Below are positions 17,178 through 25,291 of a DNA stretch of 64,000 bases, piece by piece (the first letter of the stretch is position 1; each line of letters opens with the position of its first letter). The notes beneath the pieces were generated by a model. The model made no database searches. It was not told the origin of the DNA and was given only the letters and a program-made list of their open reading frames with translations. The stretch is from NCBI GenBank assembly GCA_046350055.1, contig JAXMBC010000001.1:4960001-5024000 (forward strand). Reading direction: 5' to 3'. The DNA is from JAEUIE01 sp046350055. Lineage in GTDB: Bacteria; Planctomycetota; Planctomycetia; Gemmatales; HRBIN36. A program made the position numbers and the translations under genes.

Positions 17178-19138
17178 CCCCACATTCCGCACCTTGGGTC
17201 GTGGGGCAAGGTGGGGAAGGCGGGGTCAATGTATCATCCGGAGGGGGCGGTGGGGGAGGAGTTGTCGGTGGAGGGAGGGGAAGCGGAGTGACACGAGGAT
17301 GTCACGTTGACGGGGATTCACTTGCGACGGCGTCATGACATTGCGGCCTGCTTCTGTCCAGGTGATGATGGGGCAGGTGCGGAAGGCACGCTCCAGGACT
17401 TCGGCGGTCATGCGACGTTCACTCTGTTCCTGATCTTCGGCATGGCGGAGACGGTAGCGACGTTCCACGACCTGACGGAATTGCAGGGCGAGCATCAGTA
17501 AACAGACCAGCGCCTCCTCCACGCGGCGGGGCGATTTGAGGAACACGGGTGCCACGGCCAGCGGCGTCTTGTATTCGTGATGCGACCGTTCGATATACGC
17601 CTGCTGTTTGTAAATGGTGAACAGGGCGTCGCCACTCGTCGTCTGCGGAGCGGTGGTCACCAGGGCAGCGAGGCCATCGTAGCGGGCATCCGCTGTCGCC
17701 GCCGCTTCGTCGAAGCTCCAGACAAGACGATGCTTGGCCCGCTGATGTCCGCTTTTGGGCTGGGGCAGCGCGGCCTGTTCTTCGGGGGTCAGCGGCACCA
17801 TCTCATAGGTGAAGAATGACTTCACCGCTCTCTTGCCCATCAGCGCCGCCACCTGCTGGTGAATCTTCACCGGCGTGCATTGCGGATGGCCTCGCAACAG
17901 CTTCTCGTTCAGCTTCTGAAGTCCGGCCTTCACCGTGGCGATGTTCTTCTCGCGTCGCTGTCCCGCTTCACGCCAACCAGCAGTGCTCTTGACGAAGATG
18001 ACCCGTGCCGCGATGGGCTGCTTCTTCCCTGCCGTCGGCTGCGGATCGATGACGTCATGGTCGATCACCGCCAGTTCGTAATGATCCTTCACCAGCGACG
18101 ACTGACAGGCGCGGCGCGCTGCTGTTCCTGCGACAGATAGCTGGCCTGCTTCCACGGTAGCGATTCGGCGCGCTGGTCGTAGAGCTTCTGGTAGTCGTTC
18201 CAGGGCACGGCGCAGAGCACATGCCGACCATCGCGATGCAGGCGGGCGACATGCTCCGCCGAGAACGTGCCGCGGTCGGAAGTCATCAGCAAACCTTCGG
18301 GCAACGGCAGCAGACGCTTCATCAGATCGTACTGCTCGCGCGCATGGCGGTCTGGCCGTTGCGGTTGCCATCAAGCGGATGCACGAAGACCGGCACGAAG
18401 TTGATGTCATCGACAAAGGCCGCGACGCCGATGTTGATCATGCGACGACGGCTGAGGTAGCCGTGGCCCAGATGCGCCGGCGGCAGGGCGGCATCCTGCG
18501 GTGTGGCTTCTCGCGGCGAAAGCGCGGGACGAGGCGTTGAACTATCGTAGCTGCCGGTGAAGGTAAGGTGGGTGGGATCGAAGTGGAGCCGCGTGAGTTG
18601 GAGGTCGGCCCACTTCAGGGTCGCCGTGGTGACATGGGCCAGCAGCGAATGGCGATGGTCGAAGAAGGCGTCGAGCGCGCGACCGAGACGATCATCGTTG
18701 AGCTTGTCGGCGGGGATGCCTTGCAACGCGGCCACTCCCGACTCTTCGGCCCACTGGGCCACGTTCATCAAGGCGAGGGGATGATTCAGCCGCGCGTGCA
18801 ACAGCAATTGCAACACCTGGCCGTGGGAATACTCCTGCTGTGGATCGCGCGGCAGGTGCTGATCAAAGAGCGACGGCAAATCCAGTTCGTGGAACAGCGG
18901 CTGATACAACGGCCACGGCCCCAGGTTGCACACCGCCATCTCGGCTGCCGCCGACTGACTCAGCATCGCGACTTCTCCACGTCCGTGCGAAGTTCCCGTT
19001 GCGCGTCATTGAGGTGCACCGCATTCTAGTAAAGACCACACTGTCTGCTCGACAGGAGTTTGGGTTGCGGATAATATCCTGAAACAAAACACCGTCGCCC
19101 ACCACCGAGCCCGATTGAACAAGGTGCGGAATGTGGGG
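17178..19138 (-). mobile_element. IS1634-like element, copy 2
   Basis: A 1961-bp element, nearly identical to copy 1 and in the same orientation. It shares a single GCTAGC with each neighbour, so each junction reads GTGGGGCTAGCCCCAC, a perfect palindrome. Copies 2 and 3 share several base changes against copy 1 (for example GCCGAGAACG for GCTGAGAACG), so they are the closer pair. Confidence 0.85.
17226..18966 (-). pseudogene. IS1634-like transposase, copy 2 (two frameshifts)
   Basis: This copy reads through the points where copy 1 is broken, joining the N-terminal domain to SRRRMINIGVAAFVDD. It then has two extra bases (GCGCGCATGG for GCGCATGG) at about 18335-18343 and one missing base at about 18108-18120. 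The C-terminal frame from about 18100 to 17226 is intact and includes the PLTPEEQAALPQP and RSHHEY segments. The final residues differ (PHRPLRMIH) because of one extra G near 17241. The copies are therefore damaged independently rather than sharing one ancestral programmed frameshift. Confidence 0.8.
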
Positions 19139-19198
19139 CTAGCCCCACATTCCGCACCTTGGGTCGTGGGGCAAGGTGGGGAAGGCGGGGTCAATGTA

Positions 19199-20995
19199 TC
19201 ATCCGGAGGGGCGGTGGGGGAGGAGTTGTCGGTGGAGGGAGGGGAAGCGGAGTGACACGAGGATGTCACGTTGACGGGGATTCACTTGCGACGGCGTCAT
19301 GACATTGCGGCCTGCTTCTGTCCAGGTGATGATGGGGCAGGTGCGGAAGGCACGCTCAGGACTTCGGCGGTCATGCGACGTTCACTCTGTTCCTGATCTT
19401 CGGCGGTCATGCGACGTTCACTCTGTTCCTGATCTTCGGCGGTCATGCGACGTTCACTCTGTTCCTGATCTTCGGCATGGCGGAGACGGTAGCGACGTTC
19501 CACGACCTGACGGAATTGCAGGGCGAGCATCAGTAAACAGACCAGCCGCCTCCACGCGGCGGGGCGATTTGAGGAACACGGGTGCCACGGCCAGCGGCGT
19601 CTTGTATTCGTGATGCGACCGTTCGATATACGCCTGCTGTTTGTAAATGGTGAACAGGGCGTCGCCACTCGTCGTCTGCGGAGCGGTGGTCACCAGGGCA
19701 GCGAGGCCATCGTAGCGGGCATCCGCTGTCGCCGCCGCTTCGTCGAAGCTCCAGACAAGACGATGCTTGGCCCGCTGATGTCCGCTTTTGGGCTGGGGCA
19801 GCGCGGCCTGTTCCTCGGGGGTCAGCGGCACCATCTCATAGGTGAAGAATGACTTCACCGCTCTCTTGCCCATCAGCGCCGCCACCTGCTGGTGAATCTT
19901 CACCGGCGTGCATTGCGGATGGCCTCGCAACAGCTTCTCGTTCAGCTTCTGAAGTCCGGCCTTCACCGTGGCGATGTTCTTCTCGCGTCGCTGTCCCGCT
20001 TCACGCCGACCAGCAGTGCTCTTGACGAAGATGACCCGTGCCGCGATGGGCTGCTTCTTCCCTGCCGTCGGCTGCGGATCGATGACGTCATGGTCGATCA
20101 CCGCCAGTTCGTAATGATCCTTCACCAGCGACGACTGACAGGCGCGGCGGCGCTGCTGTTCCTGCGACAGATAGCTGGCCTGCTTCCACGGTAGCGATTC
20201 GGCGCTGGTCGTAGAGCTTCTGGTAGTCGTTCCAGGGCACGGCGCAGAGCACATGCCGACCATCGCGATGCAGGCGGGCGACATGCTCCGCCGAGAACGT
20301 GCCGCGGTCGGAAGTCATCAGCAAACCTTCGGGCAACGGCAGCAGACGCTTCATCAGATCGTACTGCTCGCGCATGGCGGTCTGGCCGTTGCGGTTGCCA
20401 TCAAGCGGATGCACGAAGACCGGCACGAAGTTGATGTCATCGACAAAGGCCGCGACGCCGATGTTGATCATGCGACGACGGCTGAGGTAGCCGTGGCCCA
20501 GATGCGCCGGCGGCAGGGCGGCATCCTGCGGTGTGGCTTCTCGCGGCGAAGCGCGGGACGAGGCGTTGAACTATCGTAGCTGCCGGTGAAGGTAAGGTGG
20601 GTGGGATCGAAGTGGAGCCGCGTGAGTTGGAGGTCGGCCCACTTCAGGGTCGCCGTGGTGACATGGGCCAGCAGCGAATGGCGATGGTCGAAGAAGGCGT
20701 CGAGCGCGCGACCGAGACGATCATCGTTGAGCTTGTCGGCGGGGATGCCTTGCAACGCGGCCACTCCCGACTCTTCGGCCCACTGGGCCACGTTCATCAA
20801 GGCGAGGGGATGATTCAGCCGCGCGTGCAACAGCAATTGCAACACCTGGCCGTGGGAATACTCCTGCTGTGGATCGCGCGGCAGGTGCTGATCAAAGAGC
20901 GACGGCAAATCCAGTTCGTGGAACAGCGGCTGATACAACGGCCACGGCCCCAGGTTGCACACCGCCATCTCGGCTGCCGCCGACTGACTCAGCAT
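19199..20995 (-). pseudogene. IS1634-like transposase, copy 3 (several frameshifts)
   Basis: The most damaged copy. It lacks one A at about 20546-20552 (CGGCGAAGCG for CGGCGAAAGCG) and two bases at about 20200-20207 (GGCGCTGG for GGCGCGCTGG). It has an extra C at about 19543-19552 (AGCCGCC for AGCGCC) and lacks one C at about 19352-19358 (CGCTCAGG for CGCTCCAGG). It also carries an in-frame triplication of a 12-residue segment EDQEQSERRMTA. The open pieces are 20995-20468, 20471-20088, 20284-19454 and 19668-19297. The ancestral stop would be near 19199 by alignment with copy 1. Confidence 0.75.
19366..19473 (-). repeat. 36-bp tandem triplication inside transposase copy 3
   Basis: Three perfect 36-base units starting GGCGGTCATGCGACGTTCAC and ending GATCTTC on the plus strand; copies 1 and 2 have one. 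It adds 24 residues without changing frame. Consistent with replication slippage or a repeat-assembly error. Confidence 0.9.
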
Positions 20996-21167
20996 CGCGA
21001 CTTCTCCACGTCCGTGCGAAGTTCCCGTTGCGCGTCATTGAGGTGCACCGCATTCTAGTAAAGACCACACTGTCTGCTCGACAGGAGTTTGGGTTGCGGA
21101 TAATATCCTGAAACAAAACACCGTCGCCCACCACCGAGCCCGATTGAACAAGGTGCGGAATGTGGGG

Positions 21168-21186
21168 CTAGCGCCGCGGGCTGTGA
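21168..21186. repeat. Right half of the interrupted target palindrome
   Basis: CTAGCGCCGCGGGCTGTGA, the exact complement of 15199-15217. It lies 7 bases past the stop codon of the next minus-strand gene, so the intact palindrome was probably that gene's terminator before the element inserted. Confidence 0.85.
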
Positions 21187-21192
21187 GTTCGC

Positions 21193-21942
21193 TCACTTTT
21201 GCAAATGATTGCCCGTCTTTGCGGCTCTTGCTGCCAATGCTTCTTTGGCAACCCTCGTAGGCAGTGCATCAGGATGCCCCGTAGCCATTTCTCGAACAAT
21301 TGCCAACGCATCTGCACTCCCGATCTGATCAAGAAGCAGAATTACCCGTACAGCGCGTGTCCAATGTTCTTTTCGATTACCCCAATAGGTAGCATTCAAT
21401 CGTTCGACGTTCCGTTCAGCCCACCACGACCCATTGTCGGCACGGAAATTATAGCCACCATCATCAAATGGTCCGCTGAGTGTAATGACCTTCCCTTGAA
21501 GCGAGCCAGCAGGTCGGCCGCTGAGAATTTCAACCATGCGAGATCGTGTCGACTTGTCCGTGACATCATTCATCAATGTAGGCAAGTCAATAGCCAGCCG
21601 CGGATCGAAGTATTCCAGTTGTTCAAACGCAGCCTTCCAGATAGCTTCATTCTCACTTCCCAGCTTTGCCAGAAGTGCTTTCACCCCATTTTCGTCGATC
21701 CTGGCCGGCTTGAGTTGCTGTTTGAAGAAAGGAACAGACTTCTCGAATTTGAAGGCAAACTTCAGTAAGGCACGTGATCCTTCTGGTTCAGACTTTGTTA
21801 AATCAGCCCACCATTGTTCCATATGCTGGGCTTCCGTTACTTTGGGTTGATCGTCCAAAGCAGTGCAGCACTGTACGGCAAGTAGTGCGCACAGCAGAAT
21901 AATAGTGTATTGCTGCATCATCTTGGCAAGAGAAACAGGCAT
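21193..21942 (-). CDS. Exported HEAT-like protein related to WD40-associated C-terminal modules
   Basis: The 249-aa protein starts with a signal peptide (MPVSLAKMMQQYTIILLCALLAVQCC); the paired cysteines could include a lipidation site but the lipobox is poor. The ATG at 21942 has GAGG 9 bases upstream. The body reads EQWWADLTKSEPEGSRALL, then a VPFFKQQLKPARI segment, then a short HEAT-like block, and near the end RAVRVILLLDQIGSADALAI. This order resembles the C-terminal module that follows WD40 propellers in many planctomycete proteins; here the propeller is absent. I infer a scaffold or protein-binding role in the periplasm. Its terminator was split by the IS array. Confidence 0.6.
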   Translation of the reverse strand: MPVSLAKMMQQYTIILLCALLAVQCCTALDDQPKVTEAQHMEQWWADLTKSEPEGSRALLKFAFKFEKSVPFFKQQLKPARIDENGVKALLAKLGSENEAIWKAAFEQLEYFDPRLAIDLPTLMNDVTDKSTRSRMVEILSGRPAGSLQGKVITLSGPFDDGGYNFRADNGSWWAERNVERLNATYWGNRKEHWTRAVRVILLLDQIGSADALAIVREMATGHPDALPTRVAKEALAARAAKTGNHLQK

Positions 21943-22032
21943 TGGAAGCAGCCTCTCAATAGTCGATATTCTCACTGAGAATACCGTAGAGCTGCTACAG
22001 GATGCAAGTATCAATCTGTGTAGAGAACAATT

Positions 22033-22061
22033 CTCGTCCCCGGTCTCCGACCGGGGACGAG
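22033..22061. terminator. Palindrome CTCGTCCCCGGTC, terminator of topA
   Basis: A 13-bp perfect stem CTCGTCCCCGGTC / GACCGGGGACGAG with a 3-base loop. It lies 4 bases past the topA stop and belongs to the dispersed GTCCCCGGT family. No T-tract. Confidence 0.65.
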
Positions 22062-22065
22062 TTTG

Positions 22066-24879
22066 TTATGGCAGCTTTGCCGCCAGTTCTTCACTCACTT
22101 TCCCGGTCCCTTTGCATTTGGGATACTTGGAACAACCAAGGAAGTAGCGGCCGCGGAACTGCCTGAGCTTCATCGGCCCGCCACACTCGGGGCATGGCTC
22201 GGTGATCTCTACCTCGGGCATTTCCTTCTTCGGTGGAGGTGGAGGCAGGATGTCCTTCAGCTTCTCCTTCAAATCCTCCGGCAGCGGCTTGGCATTGCGG
22301 CACTTGGGGTAGGCAGCACAGCCCAGGAACGGCCCACGGGGACCTTTACGGACTGCCATTGGCCCGCCACACTTGTCGCAAAGCACTCCAGTGTCAATCG
22401 GCTTCATCGGATTGCCGTCTTTGTCTACATCCTGAGCGTTCTTGCACTTGGGGTAGCCGGTGCAGGCGAGGAATGGCCCACGCTTGCCTTCACGCAGCAC
22501 CATGGGTTTGCCACATTTCTCACATACATGCTCGGTCTTCTTCATGGCGGGTACGGGTACGCCGTTATCCCCCATGTTCATGATCATCTTGCATTCCGGG
22601 TACCCGGAGCAGGCAAGGAACTTGCCATACTTGCCCATGCGTTCAAGCATGGGCTTGCCGCAATCAGTACACTTGAATTCCGTTTCAACGACACGGGGGC
22701 CGTCTTCGCCTTCGCCTGGTTTAATGTACTTGCACTCCGGGTAGTTCGAGCAACCGGCAAACTTGCCTAACTTGCTCCACTTGAGAATGAGCGGGTTACC
22801 ACAGTTAGGACACTTCTCTCCCGTTTCAATGCCCTTGATCGCTTCCATCGACGTTTCAGCAGTCTTGAGCAGCTTGTTGAATGGCTGATAGAACTCATCC
22901 AGCACTTCACGCCAACCGATCTTGGCATTTTCGATATCGTCGAGTTCATCTTCCATGTGGCTGGTGAACTTGACATCCATGATCTGGGGGAAGTTCTTGA
23001 CAAGAGCATCCGTCACCACCATGCCCAGTTCCGTTGCATAGAAACGCCGTTCCTTCAGCTCGACGTAGCCTCGTTCCTGTATCTTGCTGATGATGCTGGC
23101 GTAGGTACTCGGGCGGCCGATGCCTTCCTTTTCCATCGTCTTGACCAGTGAAGCTTCGTTGAACCTGGCCGGCGGCTGGGTGAAGTGCTGGGTCGGCAGA
23201 AGTTCCATCAGCGAGAGCGGGTCCTTCTCCTTGAGTACAGGCAGGATGGCATCTTCGGACTTGCCTGGGGCCAGCACTTTGCGGTAACCATCGAACTTCA
23301 GGATCTTGCCCTGGGCCTTGAACGTACCTTTGCCCCTGGCTGCTTCAATCTCGACGTTGGTCACGGCAAAGACCGCAGGCGTCATCTGGCTGGCGACAAA
23401 CCGGCGGTAGATGAGTTCGTAGAGTTTGAACAGTTCCTGGGGAATGAGATTCTTCAGCTTGTCAGGGGTCTGGGCCAGGTCGGTGGGTCGAACCGCTTCG
23501 TGACCTTCTTGAGCCGATTTACCTGACGAATAGGCATTGGGGGAATCAGGCAGATAGGGTTTACCATAGCGTGCCTCGATGTGTTCGCGCACAGCTTTGA
23601 GCGCATCATTACTGACGCGGACACTATCTGTACGCATGTAAGTAATGAGAGCGACGCTGCCTTCACCCTTGATATCCACACCTTCATACAGTCGCTGGGC
23701 AGCCATCATGGTTCGTTTAGCAGTGTAACGCAACCGGAGAGCCGCCTGCTGCTGCAATGTACTTGTGGTAAACGGAGGCACCGGCCGTTCCTGGCGGTCT
23801 TTCTGCTCGATCTTCGCCACACTGCAACTGTTCTTGTTAATCTCTTCAACGATGGCATTGGCCGTCTCGCCGTTGCTCACGTCAAACTTCTTGCCATCCC
23901 ATTGAGCCAATTCCGCAGTGAAAGCGCCTTCGGGCAGCTCTTCTACTAATTCCAGCTGCGGCAACGGTGCTGCGGCTTCCTCACCTGCCTCCGTCGCTGA
24001 CGCTTCCGGCTCGTTTTCTGCAACTTCCTCATCGTCGTGCTTGCCTGCGTTCTTGTTGGCAGCCTGCTCCTTTCGCTTGGCCTCAGCTTCGCGAAGCTTT
24101 TTGAAAAAGTCCGGAGCAACCTTGCTGGCGAGGTCCACTGGCATGAACGTACCTGTGACCTTCCAGTATTCCTCGGATTTGAAAGCCTGGATTTCCCGTT
24201 CCTTTTCGACGATCAGCCGTACCGCAACGGATTGCACCCGGCCGGCGGTGGCATGGCGCGTGATCTTCTTCCTCAATAAGGGGGAAAGCTGGTAACCGAC
24301 CACCCGGTCGAGAAAGCGACGGGTCTCCTGAGCACGAACGAGGTCTTCGTTGATGTTTCTGGGTGTCGTGAATGCCTTCTGTACCGCAGACTTGGTGATT
24401 TCGTTAAACGTGACGCGCTGTACCTGATCATCACTCAGGCCCAGCGATTCCTTGAGGTGCCAGGCGATCGCTTCCCCTTCACGATCCGGATCAGGCGCGA
24501 GGTAGACCATCTTGGCCTTGGCTGCCTGTTTCTTGAGACCATTGATGAGGTCCAGCCGGTCGGGCAAGTCCTGATATGTCGCAGCCCAGCCGTTTTCGAT
24601 GTCGATGCCAAATTTCTTCATGGGCAGGTCACGCACGTGCCCCTTGCTGGCGGTTACCTCGAAGTCATCCCCCAGGTATTTGCCGATAGTCTTGGCCTTG
24701 GCAGGAGACTCAACGATAACAAGGTTTTTACCAGTCCCGCGCTTCACTTTGGGCTTGGGCTCATCGGCTACGTCAGGCGTTGCCTCGGCAGCTTTCCTGG
24801 TGGTTTTAGCGGGAGCCTTGGTTTTGGTCGCAGCTTGCCTGGTCGTAGTTTTGGGGGTAGCGGTCTTGCGGGTAGCCAT
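22066..24879 (-). CDS. topA: DNA topoisomerase I
   Basis: The 937-aa type IA topoisomerase relaxes negative supercoils. The first 50 residues are a Lys/Ala/Thr-rich tail. The TOPRIM domain begins NLVIVESPAKAKTIGKYLG at about 52 and has the DPDREGEAIAWHL motif at about 129-141. The catalytic domain contains ALITYMRTDSVRVS, whose tyrosine is the active-site nucleophile. An acidic insertion (Glu/Ala-rich, about 275-320) interrupts the core. The C-terminus has five four-cysteine zinc ribbons (CPNCG, CTDCG, CEKCG, CDKCG, CPECG, each closing with C-x-YP-x-C), more than many homologues have. A hairpin follows the stop, and several palindromes lie upstream of the start. Confidence 0.97.
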   Translation of the reverse strand: MATRKTATPKTTTRQAATKTKAPAKTTRKAAEATPDVADEPKPKVKRGTGKNLVIVESPAKAKTIGKYLGDDFEVTASKGHVRDLPMKKFGIDIENGWAATYQDLPDRLDLINGLKKQAAKAKMVYLAPDPDREGEAIAWHLKESLGLSDDQVQRVTFNEITKSAVQKAFTTPRNINEDLVRAQETRRFLDRVVGYQLSPLLRKKITRHATAGRVQSVAVRLIVEKEREIQAFKSEEYWKVTGTFMPVDLASKVAPDFFKKLREAEAKRKEQAANKNAGKHDDEEVAENEPEASATEAGEEAAAPLPQLELVEELPEGAFTAELAQWDGKKFDVSNGETANAIVEEINKNSCSVAKIEQKDRQERPVPPFTTSTLQQQAALRLRYTAKRTMMAAQRLYEGVDIKGEGSVALITYMRTDSVRVSNDALKAVREHIEARYGKPYLPDSPNAYSSGKSAQEGHEAVRPTDLAQTPDKLKNLIPQELFKLYELIYRRFVASQMTPAVFAVTNVEIEAARGKGTFKAQGKILKFDGYRKVLAPGKSEDAILPVLKEKDPLSLMELLPTQHFTQPPARFNEASLVKTMEKEGIGRPSTYASIISKIQERGYVELKERRFYATELGMVVTDALVKNFPQIMDVKFTSHMEDELDDIENAKIGWREVLDEFYQPFNKLLKTAETSMEAIKGIETGEKCPNCGNPLILKWSKLGKFAGCSNYPECKYIKPGEGEDGPRVVETEFKCTDCGKPMLERMGKYGKFLACSGYPECKMIMNMGDNGVPVPAMKKTEHVCEKCGKPMVLREGKRGPFLACTGYPKCKNAQDVDKDGNPMKPIDTGVLCDKCGGPMAVRKGPRGPFLGCAAYPKCRNAKPLPEDLKEKLKDILPPPPPKKEMPEVEITEPCPECGGPMKLRQFRGRYFLGCSKYPKCKGTGKVSEELAAKLP

Positions 24880-25291
24880 GCTTGGCTCCTGTCTGTTCTC
24901 GTCACCGGTCTCTGACCGGGGGACGGGATGGATTCCCGGCTCTGCCGGGAGGATGCGTGCAACTCATTCCGGCAGAGCCGGTGGTGCAGTGCGTCCCCGG
25001 TCAGGGACCAGGTACGAGCTGCCGTAGATATCGTCTGCCCACGCTACATTATCTAATGGGGCGCTGGCGTTCGCTTACAAGGTCATTGGTATAGAAGGCA
25101 GTCAAGGGGTGAGACAAGGGCGAGGGCGGAGAATGGGAAATCTCAACAGGCTTCAATTGCCGTTGTTCGTCGCCATAAAGTCCCTAGAATTCATACACTT
25201 GGGGCAAAATCGCCCACAATAACGCCAGGTTCCCTGGGTGGTGATGGACTCCGCTCCGGGACGGCGTGGTTTTTGTTGAGAAGGGGCAGTG
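24880..25291. other. Palindrome cluster between divergent topA and SurA-N-like gene
   Basis: No gene is supported. At least three GC-rich palindromes lie within 130 bases: GTCACCGGTCTCTGACCGGG at 24901-24920, CCCGGCTCTGCCGGGA at about 24934-24950 with its inverted match CCGGCAGAGCCGG at 24969-24981, and GTCCCCGGTCAGGGACC at about 24991-25009. Divergent promoters for topA and the 25292 gene must also lie here. Confidence 0.6.
25163..25190 (+). promoter_or_regulatory. Possible promoter of the SurA-N-like gene
   Basis: TTGTTC (25163-25168) and TAGAAT (25185-25190) separated by 16 bases, about 100 bases before the ATG at 25292. The match to a sigma-70 promoter is moderate and other arrangements are possible. 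Confidence 0.25.

Larger units (their letters stand above)
19143..21167 (-). mobile_element. IS1634-like element, copy 3
   Basis: A 2025-bp element in the same orientation. It is longer than the others because of a 36-bp unit present three times (19366-19473). The outer end (CAAGGTGCGGAATGTGGGG) is followed by CTAGCGCCGCGGGCTGTGA, the right half of the target palindrome. Confidence 0.85.

Noticed and set aside
19366..19473. Direct repeats that could be read as a small CRISPR array
   Set aside because: Units are contiguous without spacers and lie in the transposase reading frame; it is a coding triplication.
15218..21167. A composite transposon or integron carrying cargo genes
   Set aside because: All three copies hold only one transposase gene each; no cargo lies between them.
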